A model generated the notes under the pieces. It was given only the letters and a program-made list of their open reading frames with translations, had not been told where the DNA came from and searched no databases. A program made the position numbers and the translations under genes. DNA of 64,000 nt from Oreocharis arfaki (Eukaryota; Chordata; Aves; Passeriformes; Paramythiidae). Each line of letters begins with the position of its first letter. The first letter of the stretch is position 1. This document shows positions 24,543 through 39,106 of this stretch, in pieces. Location of the stretch: assembly GCA_013398015.1 (NCBI GenBank), contig VZRR01011642.1:58817-122816 (forward strand), written 5' to 3'.

Positions 24543-27500
24543 CCTACTTAGCATTTAACTGGGGAAAGCCAATGAAGGGGAGTTTTAAGCAAGTTACAGG
24601 CTTGGAACTTCTCATATTTCTTTTCAGAGAGCCTACCAGTTAGGTCTTTCTTCCAGAACTGGAAAGCTGGAATCAATTTTCTGCTCCTCCAGAGGATTTA
24701 AACATGTATGTCCCATATTCTCAAACAATGTCTCAGCCATCAAACATTAGAGATGGGATACTCTTCGGGTAAAAGTTCTCTAGCTTGCTAAACCAGTGAT
24801 GTTCTCATATAGGGTATTCCGAAATAAACTCCCCTCAGCTGCCCCTGGAAGGATCCCATCCTGTATGGTGCAAAACAATGCACGTTTCTGGCACAAAGTC
24901 AAGTGGCTCAGGCCAGCCTTGTGGCAGAAGAGGTCTCTGCTATTCTGTTGCCCAAATCCGGCCAATTTTTTAAGCCTTTTTAAAATGTAGTTTAAGTACT
25001 TTCAGTTGAAACTTTTTAAGCTTTTGGTAACTCTGTTTCCGAAGAATATTTTTGCACTTGAGTTGGATATGTAATTGAAATCGACTGTTTGGGGCTGTTT
25101 AGGCTATGAAATCCATTTAACCATATTCTTAAGGATTTCCTGCCAGATCTCAGCAACATGGAAAAAGAGAGTGTCGTATTTGAACGAAAGAAAAAAAAGG
25201 CTTATACAGCTGAGCAGGAATGGGAAAACTAGAAAGACATAGCAATAGGAGTTAAAGAAGGAAACAAATTGGTTGGAAAATAATACTGCAAGAGGAATTG
25301 GGGTGGGCAGGAGATTTGGACCTAGGGTAACTGGGCCTGCCTGGGATGCAGAGCAGATAAAATGAGGGAATAGACGGAGGTGTGTGCACACCCCACCCCA
25401 TCACACCTTTCTCTGGGGGTTAAGAAAAGATCACAGTGCTTCTGAGTCTCACTTGTCTGCAGGACACAGCTCTTGCACCGCACAACGCAGCTGCCCATGC
25501 TGGATATGCTTGGGCTGGTGCAGATCCCAGAGCAGCAAGCAGTTCTGCATGCCACAAGTATCAGTAGTTGCTGTGATGGCACTAAGCCTTGCAGCTCTGG
25601 GCATGTCCAGCACAGGTTTCGATACGAGAACAGAAGGGAAGTAAACTCCCAAAGTATCTTCTATTTTAAATACCAGATTGGAAGACTATAATGTTGCAAA
25701 GCCAAGCAAAGAAAGATGCCAGAAGGCAGTTTGCCTGCATGATTTCTTTCTCTGGCACTTTGACACAACCCCATTCTGCTCCAATTCAATGGGCTGATAG
25801 GGGCATCCAGGGGAAGTCACACTGACTGACACTAGCCTTCCATCCCACTGAGGTGTCCAGAATTTCCCTTTGGAGGCACTTACCTCTCTTCCTTGGCTAT
25901 GGGGGAGCTTGGTTCTCAGCTGTAAGATAGGTGCCTAAATGTAAAGGCATCCAGATGGTCTTGATTCTAATGTTATCCCACACAACATCATCTGCACTGT
26001 ACAGAGAACCTGCATCTCTTCTGAGATATAATCAAAATTATTTAACAAAGACACTGCTGTTTGTGGGACTTCTCAATTTGCTAAGGGCAAGAAGGAATGG
26101 CAAGAAGGGGAAATGAACCCTGTTGTTAAATTTTGGGTTGTTCTATGATTCATGACCATTCAATGAAGACAAAAATATTCAGATGGTCACTAATTTTTGG
26201 CACGCTTTTCTGGAGGGATGTGGGCAGATTTATAGAGAAAAATAATACTCCCTCTTGGAGATGCAGTGAACAACGTAATTCATTCTTCAAATAGATAAAG
26301 CTCTTCTTAATGTGAAGGACTCTCAAAAATATCAGGTTCTGCTTCTTTAAATTATATGGCCAAAATCCTTTTGGCCTTTTGACCTGAAGTTCCCCCCCAA
26401 TGAAAGGATGATGACACTTTCTTGTTGCAATGTGTCTGTGTCCTCAGAAACATGCTATAAAAATAAATTCATTTTGTTCACAAAGCCCTTAGATACAATA
26501 CTGTGAGTAGAGCCATGAAAAAGTTCATGGGGAATTTAATAACTCCATCCTCAGAGCAGGATATGAATTGTGTATAGTAAATAGGGCCTCTGGGCACAAA
26601 TATTGTGTAGCTGCTCATTATTTGAACTCTGCCCATCCTGTGCATTGAATGAAAAGAGAGGAATGTAAAAAAGAGCTGATTTTCCTTTTTCTATTTGCCT
26701 TTACTTATAAAATTTTACTTTTGATACTTCTGAACTTGTGAAAACTTTCCTTGCCAGCTCTTGTGAACTTTTAAGATATATTTAACATGCAATTAAAAGA
26801 GTGTTCTTCAAATCAACAGGAGGTTTGCTTTGCATGTAGGTCCCAAATTGCTCCTGGCTACATCCATGTTTTGATTTAGATCAGATTCTAGGCAGCTGAA
26901 AAGGGTCCATAAATATATCTGTTCCTCAGAGCAGGCTTTTTCACTGCTCCCTCATCTTGATGTCAAGGAACCTCAGCTGACAACAGTAAGAAAACTTGTG
27001 CTAATAAGAAAACCTTATTGTATTTTTTGGCACTAAAAGTAGACACAATTCCTTGTAGAACTGACTGCAGAAATCAACATAAATCAGATTTTTGAAGATC
27101 ACTGGTTTATTCCTAATGATTTTTTATTTTCATTTTTAAAATTATTTTATTCTGTCCAAAGTTTAACTGACAGGTTTTTGCTTGGAGTGTCCCTTGTCTC
27201 TGAGTTAAGGTGACTATTGTCCTCGAAACAGCATTGCTCATAGTGCGAACTCTCACATGGAATAGAGGACCTATTATTCCTAAAGGATATCAAGAAATGA
27301 AACAAATATGCAGAATGAATCTTTGAAAAACATACCTATAACAACGTGAGATTTTATTTCCTATAATTTTTCCTATGTTCTATTTAGACAGAAATCTTTG
27401 CAGTCTCCGTATATCTGTCGAACAGATGGTACTGATAAATGAGCTTGGGTATACTTTGCTTTCACTGGTCTTGTTTGTTTTCCATATTTTTTTAAAGTAA

Positions 27501-28149
27501 CAGTCAAAGATACACTTTTGTTTAGTCCCTGAAAAGGGGATAACTAGCTGATATGATTAGGTGAATTACCTGCCTGCCACAAGACAGCCAGGATGACTGG
27601 GACTGACCCCTGCCTGGACTGGTGGAGAGCTAAAAAAAAGTCAGACAGGTTTTACCTGTTCAATTTTGAAAAGATAGCCTCCTGTACAAGGTCTTATCTG
27701 GGGTATTCAAGCCAGTGATTTCAGCCTGGTTTTCTTGAAGCAGCTGCATTGTGTCATGCATCATCGCACATGCACCTCTCTACTGAAAATGGAGGAATTT
27801 CTGTTAGACCTAAACCCCTGCTTATTATATACCAAGCCTACTAAAGCCAAATAATATCTTCCTCCCAAAATCCCTTTTTCCCATTTAGCCATTTCAGACA
27901 TCTACAGAAATAACCATCTGTAGTACAGATGCTAGAAGTTAAAGATCAAGTGGTAAACTTAATGCTGAATTTCACTTTTATGTTTAGACTTGTATGACCA
28001 GGTCTCATTCTCTAGCGGATTTATTTGATTCTATTTTCCTCTTAAAAATATATGAGAGAAATGCTCACAGACCCTTAAATGTAGCAGTATGAGTACACCA
28101 CTATAATTAACGCCCTGGTCTACTCCCTCTTTTTCTTTTTCTATTTTCA

Positions 28150-28440
28150 GTGTACAAGTCCTGTGGAGTTTGCAGATTGATTCAATTGCAAAGTTAGATT
28201 CCCACTGCGATAGCCGTTTTCAAACCACTGGGCCATTCTGCCTGGCCTGCCAGCCAGGGAACAATGGGTGCTAATTAAAACCCTGCTTAAAAGGTTCCCC
28301 TTTACTTCAGCACTGAAGCTTTCAGGAGGCAGACGAGGGAAGGATGCCTTGTTCTGTTTATGCATATGCAAGCACTTAGTGAGCTGGGCGGCTGACTGTG
28401 GGTCGAGAAAACACTACAAAAGCCTGGTGCTTATAGGAAA
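28150..28440. promoter_or_regulatory. possible conserved enhancer-like segment
   Basis: Motifs cluster in non-repetitive sequence: a SOX-type GAACAATGGG near 28259, a homeobox core CTAATTAAAA at 28271-28280, and a POU-like TTATGCATATGCAAG at 28358-28372. SOX plus POU sites close together are typical of neural and stem-cell enhancers. That function is an inference from known factor preferences, not shown here. Confidence 0.25.
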
Positions 28441-28979
28441 GCGATGGATTTCAACCTGATGAGGTTAGTTAACAGACCAGACTGAAGAGGGCCCAGCTGT
28501 ATTTTCTTTCCAAAATTTGAGGCACATTGCAAAATAGGGATTGGGTTTTTTTTATTATTTGCTTTTACTGAAATGTTCAGGTCTCTGTTTTCTTGTATTG
28601 GAGTGAGCATTTTTCTTAAAGCTAAAGGATAAGAAGTAATAGTTTCCTTTATTTTTACTAATGAGAGTAATACTTTAAACAACTGATTTTGCTACTCAAG
28701 TGGGCTGCGTGTGCCAAAATGTATATGTGGAGTAAAATTGCTTTCCTGCATCAAGGGCTTGTTTCTTGAGCCAATTTTAAAATAAAAATTTAAGAGATTT
28801 CATTAGACACTTCCATTGCTCACTGGCATAACTGAGTTCTAAAAAGTATACAACCTTCTGCCATTTTTAAGGAGGAGAAAGGAGAAATGAGCCACACCTT
28901 AGAACTTCATTTGTAAATGAATATATGAAATTGCTTGGTACCAAAATATGGCAGATAAAGAATCAGTTTCATTATGTCA

Positions 28980-29385
28980 AGCAATTCAATATGCTTTGGT
29001 TTTCAGCAAGAGCTTAAAAAGAAAACACAGCACTGCAAATAAACTCATCAATAAGCCACACAGGTTTTTGTTTGATGTCATTTGTAACTGACAACTTGAT
29101 CAATCTTGCATTGAATAGTCCCTTAGAAATACAAGAGTAATAGCAGAATCCGTCTCATTTCTTTTGTTGAATAGCAGCTCACTTGGTGGCATTCACAAAC
29201 CTGTCCTAGCCTTCCTCAGCTGTTTTTCTTGTATAAAACTATCTCATCCATTGAGGTAGTAGAAAATATTTAATGGGACAAATTGCATGTCATTGATAGT
29301 GAATGGTCAAAATAAACAATTCACGAATAACCTCATAGCTTGACAGGTATTATTCTAAATCTTCCTTCTTGTTTCTATCTCTATG
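28980..29385. promoter_or_regulatory. possible conserved enhancer-like segment
   Basis: Repeat-free sequence with a TALE-homeodomain (MEIS/TGIF-type) site CTTGACAGGT at 29340-29349, a forkhead-like AAATAAACAATT near 29310 and the motif CATTGATAGTGAAT near 29291. The texture resembles vertebrate conserved non-coding elements. This is a visual judgement only. Confidence 0.22.
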
Positions 29386-29767
29386 AAGAATGAGTGCTTG
29401 TGCAGAAATCAGGAGTGCCTTTCAAATCACTCACCCACCAAAAAGATGGTTAATTTATCTTTTTTTTCCTGTGTGCAAACATTGAATAAGTGGTTAGCTG
29501 TATAGCTATTTTAATTAAAGGGCTGATAAGATATTTCTCATTTTTATCTTTACAGCCATATGCTGTAATAATTAATACTGCTCAATAGAGCTGCTTGCAT
29601 GCTGAAGACTGCTTAAAAGACTAAAGATGTCTAGGATCAGGGCATATGGCCTTTGTTGTGAGCCCCATGCACTGAGGAATAAAGACAGTGAAGCCCAACC
29701 TCCTACTCTCACTTTGTCACTCAGTGGCTGTTCACACTGTGATTCCTGCTGTGGGGAGAAGACAACT

Positions 29768-29822
29768 GCTTTTTTTCTCCTTTTTTCCCTATTTTCTTCT
29801 CTCTCTCTCTTTTTTTTTCTTG
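29768..29822 (+). repeat. polypyrimidine tract
   Basis: Nearly pure C/T sequence including a CT dinucleotide run followed by nine T. It looks like a strong acceptor tract, but the next AG (TTGTTTTAG near 29838) is not followed by a recognisable exon. Low-complexity sequence is the simpler reading. Confidence 0.75.
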
Positions 29823-32800
29823 TTTTAAATTGTTTTAGTTTCCCGTGGAAGTGGAGAGGGGAGTGAGACCGGGAGAAACCCATCTCTGCCCTTGCATTTG
29901 CCTTTCCCATTTACTCAGCTGGGCAGCAGAAAAGGGAAGGTTCTGGGCAAAGGGGACAGGGCCTGATTCAGGGTGCCACCCCAGCCACCCTCCTCAAGGC
30001 ACAGCTAAATCCATATGAATGGAAAAGCGAGATGCTTATGACAAAACAGAAGTCCCAAACCCAGTTGCACACATTGGTTCATGCACAGGCAGGAGCTTTG
30101 CTAGAGCAATTCCCCACACAGATATTCAATTCTGAAAGTGTTGTCATGCAGCCTCCAAGGTCTGATCCTGTACCCCCCTGTACCACTTTGCTTCACCAGG
30201 ATGAAGAGATGGGAACCACCTGAGGAGCCTCTGTTTGTAACAAATACCTACCGTCAGTGCTAAGGACCAGTTCTGTAGAGGTATTCGAAGACCTCTTGAA
30301 CAGGCACTTCAGAGTGCGAAAATAATTTTAGGAACACCTCAGCAAGGATGTTACTTCCTTATTCACTGGAGCTTTTTCAGGGATTGTTCAACAGTAGGAA
30401 CTGAAATAATCAAATCATAAAAGCTGTTGCCCAGACCCCCACTAACAAAGAATGAACAGCACTTCGCCAGGTCACAGGAGAAAGCGGTGTTGCTGTGGCT
30501 ACAGGAAAGAATCCAAAAAAGATTAACGAAACCCTGTTAGTGGATAATCCCTGGAAAGGTACTAAACAGCAGATTTTTCTCTTTTCTGCCAGCATCACCC
30601 AGTCTTACCTAACTTCTAGCTTTGATAGCTAAACCTCAAGGAGGTGCTAATTTCAGCTAGGCATCTGGCCAGAGTCATACAAGCTCGCTGTGATGGAGAT
30701 GTACAATCCAAGACTAGATGCCTTTTGATCTTGTCATTTCAGCAAGTCATCTTCACATCTGCTCCTGCCCCTGCCACCTCAGGAAAGGTCGATGCCAGCT
30801 CAGGGCTTCATTTCTCGTCAGACAAATAGATCTGAACAGTCTCATTTGCCTCAGCCCACCTACGTCCATTTTCCTAAAGGATCATATCATCTGTTCCTCA
30901 GCTGGATGCTATATGGCCAGGACCAGATAAGATTTTCTCAGAACATGCTGCTGATTGCTCATGGGAAACTAAATCAGGGATCCCTGGGAGACTTCAACAA
31001 ACTATGCCCCACTGTGGTAGTGAAAAACTGGACACTGCATCTCCTCTGTCCTGTGGGCTTCACAAGGATACTGTGTGAGATGGTAGCAAGAGGAGGATTT
31101 CCACCATTTTCACTCTTGGGCTGTCTTACCTGGTGGGGCCCAGCTGCCAGGGGCATAATTCAGTGTGTTCTAAAGCTGAGCTAACTCTAATGTACACTCC
31201 TTCACTGCTCTCTGCCAGGAGTAGGCCTGGCGTAAACCTGAGCATTCAGCTTCTGGAACAAACCTACAGTTGGAATGAGGTGGGGAGGGGAAAGATATTT
31301 CTGATTTTAGGGATAGTGTGCACCTTAAGACATTTAGTGTTTTGAGAGCAGATAATTAATCTCATGATGCAGGAACTCACTTCTCAAGACACCTGTAATA
31401 CATAAATTTTTTGGTGAAGGAAAAGAAACCATTAGCCTTGAGTAAATCTAGTCTGATCTAAAGGGGATGCTTGGACCTTTGCTGCACGATTCGCAGAATA
31501 TTTTATTAAAATGCTGTGCATGGGCTTTAAAATATTGAATTCTCACCTTTTTATAACATTCTCTAGCAATTGATAGTGTGTCTCTGACAAGTAAATCTGT
31601 TTGCTTAAGGACAGTAGATTCAAGGCTAGTCACCAAATTATTTTCTTTTCAACATCTAATTTATACAGCTGCCAAGCTTCAATCTTGAATGAAATGCACA
31701 GGTGCTATGATTAACACAGTTCTACGCCGATCAATTTCTTCTTATCCCCTGTCCTATCCATTATGACTGAACTTTAATACTACCTGTGAGACTGGCAGGG
31801 AGGTCACACCCACTCTTGCACAGAACTTGTGCTGTGCAGAACTGAGCCAGTTAGGAAGGATCCTGCAGGATCTTTCATCCCAGTTTCTTCTGGCTCCATG
31901 TATCAGTATGGCTGCAAAGAAAGGCCAAGAATGTATGGAGCCCTCTGGGAGTCAAGGCAGCTCTGCAACAATTCCTAGCCCAGTTCTGACAATGCACATT
32001 CTTTACTGTGTGCTCATGCATAAGCCTTGCCCTAGACTCTAACGAGCTAAAAACTTGTGATTACTGTAGTGCATGTTCTAACCTAGATCTCTCTAATTCA
32101 GGCAAGTATTTGGATAACATATAGTTTAACCCAGTGTTTTTCCTCTGATGGAGTCTTACCAGGAGCTAGATACACTGGATATTATTTCAAACTGGATTGT
32201 ATATGTCCTGAATTTAATCAGAGGCAATCTCATCAGCCTTATTCTGGTAAGTGTAGTCCACAAGAAAGGTGAACTGCCCTTGGAGTTTCCAAACTCTTTG
32301 TTCTCAGAGGATCTAAAAGGATTCTTAAGGGTCCACGTATCAGTGGAAAGTATTTATCATTTTTTCACTTTTGGTTATCAATTTTTACCTGTTGCCATGG
32401 AAGTATTCATAAATCTCAGCAGCCAATGTTTTGGTGGGTGATTGTGATGTGCTGCGATATGTTTGTTTATGTTTCTGATGGCCTTTGGAAGTCTATGTCT
32501 GAATAATTTTAAGAACCCAAGAGCAATTTTAATGTATTCTACAAATTGCTGCAGCAATGCAGAAGAAAAGAGCTTTTGCACTGGGATAAAACCTGACATT
32601 ATTTTGTGCATTTAAATGTTTTTCTCAAAGTATATGTGGATAAAATTTCCAACAAGGAGTGACAAGTATGTGGGTGGATATTGATCAAACAGGTGAATAA
32701 TTGTAATAAATTTAGGCTTACCACATCAATTATAAGCATTATCCTTTCAGTATGCTGTGGACAAAATATTTTCAGATACTGTGATACTTAATTTAAATGT

Positions 32801-35800
32801 GATTTGAATTCAGTAAATTAGATCCTACTGGGTTTAGTAACAAAACACAGGTGGCATGCACAAAAAAAGTGCAGTGAAATTGTACAGCTTGCTGACAGTA
32901 GAGATTTCACATACCCATCCCGTATCCTGAACTGTATTGTTTCCTGCTCTGGGAAGCCTCAGAAATTTTATCGTAGAGTATTTTGATCATCCAAATGCAT
33001 TTATACATAATGATGAGACAAATGCCATGCCTGTAGTATCTGCAGAGGTTTGCGTAGTGGAAGTTTGTTTAAAAGTGACATAAGATTTTACTAAAATATA
33101 GAAATCTGCTGTCTCAAACCAGTAGCAAGTGCTCAGTCTGAAACAAAACTAACAAGAAAATAACAAAAAAAGCTTCTTTCTGTTCCTTGCTAGTGCCAAG
33201 GGCCTTAGCACTGTGCACATAGTATATAAATAAACCACTGTGATCAAAACCTGAGAACTTATAAATGTCTGAAATATATGGTGACAATTTGCAGAACTTC
33301 TGCATTGCTCCCTCATGCCCACTTAAAAACTATTTGGACAATCTGGAACCTGTTAGGCAATACCTACTATACACCATTGTTAGCTGGTCTGCTCTAGGCC
33401 TGCACAGCGCAATAGTAAACACTGCAAGGAATGCTTCGGTTTATACTGGGGAGTGGCAGAGACGGGCAGCTCTCCCTCACTTTTGCAATGCAACTGTGCC
33501 TGGCAAAATGAGTTGCAATTGGACTGTCTTAGCCACCTGGTAAAACCATGCCTGCTTTCAGCTACCAGTCTCACATCTTAGTGGTTCACTGTTTTCACCC
33601 AGGTTTGCAGGATCCTTTATTCCATGTGTCTCTGTGTGTATGTCACTGTGCTTTTATCATTTGGGGGGAAACCTGTGTGTTGGGCTCAGCTCACCTCTAG
33701 TATAACACTGTGGATTCAAGAATACTTGGTGGCCAAATTCCCGAGTAGCTCTTTGTGGTGAGCAGATGGAAATTCTGCAGAGGTCTCTGGATCTCGTTCA
33801 GAACTGGCCTGAATGATTGTTACTCATCGTGTGTGACTGATCATTAAAAGGCTTTTAAGTGTTTCCAAGCTGTTCCCCAGTTTATCATACGGTGGAGGTT
33901 TGGGTGCAGGGGAATAAACATTCAAATATTCAATATTCAAGTACCCTAATAAGTAAAGGAGCAACAAATGTAACAGAGAATTCTATTCACCTTCTACACT
34001 CCTGTCTCTTTGCTTCTTTCCTGCTCTTTTCCACTTCTGTACTGTTCCACATCCATATGCCCTTCACATTTTCCCCCCACATCACTAATTCCTATGCTGT
34101 CTAAAATGCCTTTGAGTCCTATTTCAGTTCTGGTGTTCAATAGATGTGAGTCCCATTGATTTATGCCAGGGCTGAATTTTGTCCCCATAGCATACCAAAT
34201 TGCTTCTGCACACACAGGGAATGCCAAATCAGTGTACAGACATACTACTTTGTAACTACTTTATTACTCATTTACACTTGGCACAGAATTCATACCCTCA
34301 TTTATGACACTGCTGAGTCTGGTTTGTTACATAAATTTGATCCTGTACAAAGCTGACTGGCTTAGAGGACTGGCAGTGGATACAACACCTACCCCTTGTA
34401 TATTACCAGCTCAAATTCTAATCAAGTCATTAAATCAAACCAACCAAAACCTCTTTCTGTGCAGTGCTGTTGTAAAAATGAGGTTGGTCTCCTCCTGGTC
34501 CCCAGTACACGTGTGTCAACACCACAGTTGACTCTAATTAGCACCCTTGCTGGCCACAAAAGCTCCCAAGCCCAGGATTTAAGCAGGCAGGGAGACTGAA
34601 CTCTTTGTCCTGGCCTCAGGTCTTGGCAGGTTGATGAACAAGCAAGGCCTACTTCTGCCTCAGCTATAGTCACCTTCCATTTTCTGGGACTAGCAGCCTG
34701 GCACCTTCCACAAACATCTTGTTTTCATAAAAAATATTTGACTCTAGTCTGATTGCATAATATATGTATTTTCTCTCTTTTTTAGGGAAGTGTTAGAGCT
34801 AACAGGCCTTTAGTTTAAGCAGGGATTGCAGGATTGTGACCCCTCTGGGATCTTTGTCCTAGATTTCAGCCTTGGCAGGTGGAGCATTCTGTAACCAGTT
34901 GACATTTAGTGGGTAGTTTGTGAGTCAAATATCTTGTTTTATTTTTTCCTTTTTGGTTTGGATGAGCTTGTACAGGTTTCGAAAGTATTTGGGAAAGGCA
35001 CGAGCTTTGTGGTGCCACTGCACCTTCCTCGAGCCAAAGAAGTTGCTTTCCTAGTTGAGAAATCTCACTTCAAAAGAAGTTATGATGTTTTCTAAATTAC
35101 TGTTTCAGCTGGCTTTTATTTCCAAATGTCTGCATCACTCAGAAAATCCAAGTTTGTCCTGGTTTGTGGTATTTCTGATTTATTTTCCTATTTAGAGGGA
35201 TTTTTTTTTTTTTACGTATGTCCACTTTCTTTGCACACAAAAACACACAGAAAAAAGAGAATTTGGAGTGACCTCTGGTCTTATTCCAGCTTGAGGAAAG
35301 AAAATAAGAATGTAGAAAGATTCTGGATCTCAGCCATTACAATGAAAAACATCTGCTGAAACCTTTGCAAGCATAAATTTATGTTACCATGGGCATGATT
35401 ATTGATTAAAATTCACATTCTTTTTTCTAATAAATTAAATTCTTATAAATGCTCTATTCTTTTTTTTTTTTCTAATAAGTTATTTCAGCTTTATTTCATT
35501 CCTAAAGAAAGGTAGAAACTTGTTGCATGGTGGTGCTTCTGTAAAGCAGAAGTGGCCAAAGTTTATCCTAGGCACAACCTGATGGTGGTCCAGAGGGCTG
35601 GATGATCCCACAGTGCTGGCTCCTTCGCTCTTTCTCACTGCTAAATTACGTAAAATAGTTTCCTACTGTTGTGTTTCCATGCAAGCAACCAAACAAAGTC
35701 CTGTGGAGGTATGGTGAAGTCCCAGACCCGGGGAGTGGCTTCTCTGACTGTGAATGTGAAGGGCAGCATGAGGCAAATCTGTAAAATTCCTATTTCAACA

Positions 35801-38800
35801 GATCTATCATATCTGAGGATTGCAATGTCTCTGCACTTGCAGGGACACCAAATTACGGCCACGGCTGTCTGGTTATGAATGAGTATTACACAGTCTTGCT
35901 GGGATACTGATCTGTTTTGGGATCTGTGTCAGAGCTGGGACATGCCCGTGCCTGAGTCATAACAGCACATCCGGAGAATCGGAAGAAGCCAGACCTGGAT
36001 GGGTGCCAGCTCCTCTCCTGGATTGGGCAGAGTCCTTGGGAGACTCAGAGGGTTGCTTGTCACAGAGGTGTCTGTGCTCGGTCCCAGAGAAATTTTGGTG
36101 AAGAAACACGAAAACACTCTGTCTCACTACAGATCTCGTCACACAGCTTTCTTCAATGTGGAATTTTAATAGAATTACACTGATTAAATTCCTGCCTGTG
36201 ATTTATTTTCTGGAACTTCTGCAGGTTTAAGAAGGAAAGTGAGCTGTGGTGAATGAATGCTCTGTACAGTTCTGTTCAAACTAAAAATGTATCTTCTATA
36301 GAAAATCCCCACTTCATGCCCCTGTGTGGTTTTATTTAATCTTCCAAACCCATATCTAATCTAAAGGCACAAATCCCTTTCCAAGACTCAGTAAATTCAA
36401 TGGGTGTGTTAGGCTGCTCAAACAGTTAGCTAACGAATTGGGTCATGGACTTAGCAACGTTTGAGAGAAATTGTAAATGATGCCTGTTTTTATTGGAGTG
36501 AAGTAACATTTAAGCATAGGTAATACACATGATAAACTTGCAACACCAGCAAACTGAAAAACACATGGGACCCATGCGTGTGCCAATTCAAATATAACTT
36601 TATTAAACGCACCTGATTTTAAGCTACCTTTTAGTATTCCATTTAACAGTTTAATGAGAACCAGTTATAACATACTTGGGGGTTTTTTTCTGTGTTCAGA
36701 ATTCAGCAAGCTACACAGCTAACATGCATATCCATTCAGGGAGGCAGAATCAGAAAAATACAGTGAAGGCCTTTACTATAAGTAAATAGAGGACATCAAA
36801 GTGATGTCTTCTAAACCAACACAGCCCTTACACAGTCTGCAGAGAACGTCTGAAGCAGAAGCTATCAGTGTTTCCTTGAGACCTTTTAGCATAAAGACTG
36901 TATCATGAATTAAAGAGCTCAAGCTGTTGACTACAAGGACTCCGGCACTACCAGAGAATGGTACCTAGCAGTCTCCATTCTTACACAAACATCTGCAGCC
37001 ATTGAAATGGCCACTTGCTCCTGAAGGCAGGGGAGCAGGCTATTATGGACATGTTACAGAGTTCTCTTTCAGCTGCTGTTTGCCTGAAGTGCCAGGTGCA
37101 AAAGATGTGCTGTAAAAGAGAAGAGGGTAATGGTCACTTTGATTACAAACTGATAATTGCTCACTCACTATTTCCCCGGTGTTCAGCTGACTGACTGTTT
37201 CAGCAATTATTTTCCAGTTCTTTATTTCTATTAATGGTGTGCCCAATATTGGGGGCTGTTTCCCTCTTTTGTAGCTCTAACCTGCTATTGAAATCCTGGA
37301 AGTGTAATGTATAGCATTAGCTCTAGTGTGTCTGATTAATGTAATCACAAGCTTAGTTCTGGAAGAAATCCACCGTGTAGTTTACATTAGCTGTTAGAGG
37401 ACCTAAAATTCTCCTCTCTCTCCCCCATCCATGTGCAAAGTACTGGTTACATGTTTTTACTTTTCTTTTTGTTTATACTCACAATTTTGCTAAGTCTGGT
37501 GAGAGAGCTGACTGCCTGCCATTTTCCACATTCACAGTAACCTTATAGTTCTGAGTTCTGTTTTCAGACGCACAGCGATGGTGAGGGTCACAGAGCACCG
37601 TACGTCTTTGTTAATTTAGCTCCTGCATCTGTGGCTGCTGATTTATATAGGTTAGAATACAACTGTTCAGAAAGAAAGTCACAAAAGCCTGCAAATATCT
37701 CTTTTTTCTAATTTTTTTTCTTTTTATTATTCCTTTTTATTGACAATTCTTTATCTTTTTTTTTCCGGCTGAGATATGATGAGGAGTGACACCCTTTGTA
37801 TGAAGTAATCAAATCATTGCTTTTTAAAGATAGGAAAATTAAAGCCTTTCAATTTCTTCACTTATTATTTCTTTTCTCAAGTAAGAAATCTTGGCTTACA
37901 TAAGGATTTCAAGATCAAATGCAAGTTGACTATCTTATTCAGACTCCAGAAATGTAGATTCTGGGTTGGATTTTGTTTTGTGGGATTTAAATTACAGAGA
38001 ATTAAATTCCATGGCAGCATATACCAGATAGTAAAAGAGACTAAGAGAAACAAAACCTGCATTTCCCTTTCTCTGTGAAGAAGAAAGTGAACTATTTGAA
38101 GAGGCCAATTATGGAAGTTGAGATCAATATAGCATTAAAAATCAGTTAGGATGAAATGCCAGATGATGACAGATTATCATATGAATTAGATCTTAGCTTG
38201 TAGGAACAATTATCACAGCACCTATTAGAAGCTTACTTCAGTTATTTCAGTACAGCAGATCTCCTCTCATCAATGAACAAAAACCCCAATAATATTGATT
38301 TTCTAAAAATTCTGGCAGATTCCCTACCTGCTAAAGAGGTCAGGCAGCAGTGTAACAGATAAAGTGCCCACTAAAATCTGGGAGTTTGCAGGTGGGGAAC
38401 TGTAGATGAAAGTGATCAACTTATTTTTAATAGAATTCTCTAGAATATGAGGCTTCTTACAGTGACCCACAAAACTGGTGGTATTCTTGAGCCCAGAGCA
38501 GTTTTTTTGGTAACAGCAAGAAGTGGCAGCAGTGCTTGGAGTGGCAGCAGCTACATACTACCATGCAAAGTTTTGAGATAAGGATTAGATTAATCCAGTG
38601 AATTGTGATACTATACAAATCCCTGACAGTAACTGAAATCAAAAATTATTTCCTCACATACAGATTAAGCAGAAATAAAGGGCAGGGGTTCTGGGATTAT
38701 TGTTTGTGCTGCTGGAAATGGGAGTGTAGAAACTCAGGAATATACAGAATCTATGCTCTGGCCTCTATTGCTGCCAATGTATGCTAATTCTGTTATTTCT

Positions 38801-39106
38801 AACCTCACAGCATCAAGGCTAGCAAAATGTGGGGATGACTAAATGCCTCATTCTGTGTTTCAGTGTCATTTACTCACAAACGAAATTTGCTGCATGAACT
38901 AATTTGTTATTTTTGATGAGCGTTTTTAAATCTACTCTGCCTGTATCAGAACGAAGGATGAGAGCACACAAGCGAAGTACAAGCAGATCCCTTTTTCCCT
39001 ACAAGCCATCTCAAATACCTGCTGGCTCTGCAGGCAGGCGTGTCCCTGCCTTGCTGGGGCTCTGTGCGTGCTGTGGCTGAGGCGCAGTTACTCACTCCTT
39101 CCATTT

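Larger units (their letters stand above)
23050..39090. other. long non-coding stretch
   Basis: About 16 kb with no recognisable protein exon and no clear transposon. It contains short homopolymers (for example T15 at 24528-24542), a pyrimidine tract near 29.8 kb and two enhancer-like segments at 28.15-28.44 and 28.98-29.38 kb. The open frames, up to 130 codons at 30792-31184, show no domain and have overlapping frames on the opposite strand. Confidence 0.5.

Noticed and set aside
34140..34200. Ancient amniote repeat suggested by phrases like 'cccattgatttatgccaggg', with similar 'ttgaagtcaatg' words near 46876
   Set aside because: The matches are too short and diverged to assign a family by eye; a RepeatMasker search with old CR1/SINE consensuses would be needed.
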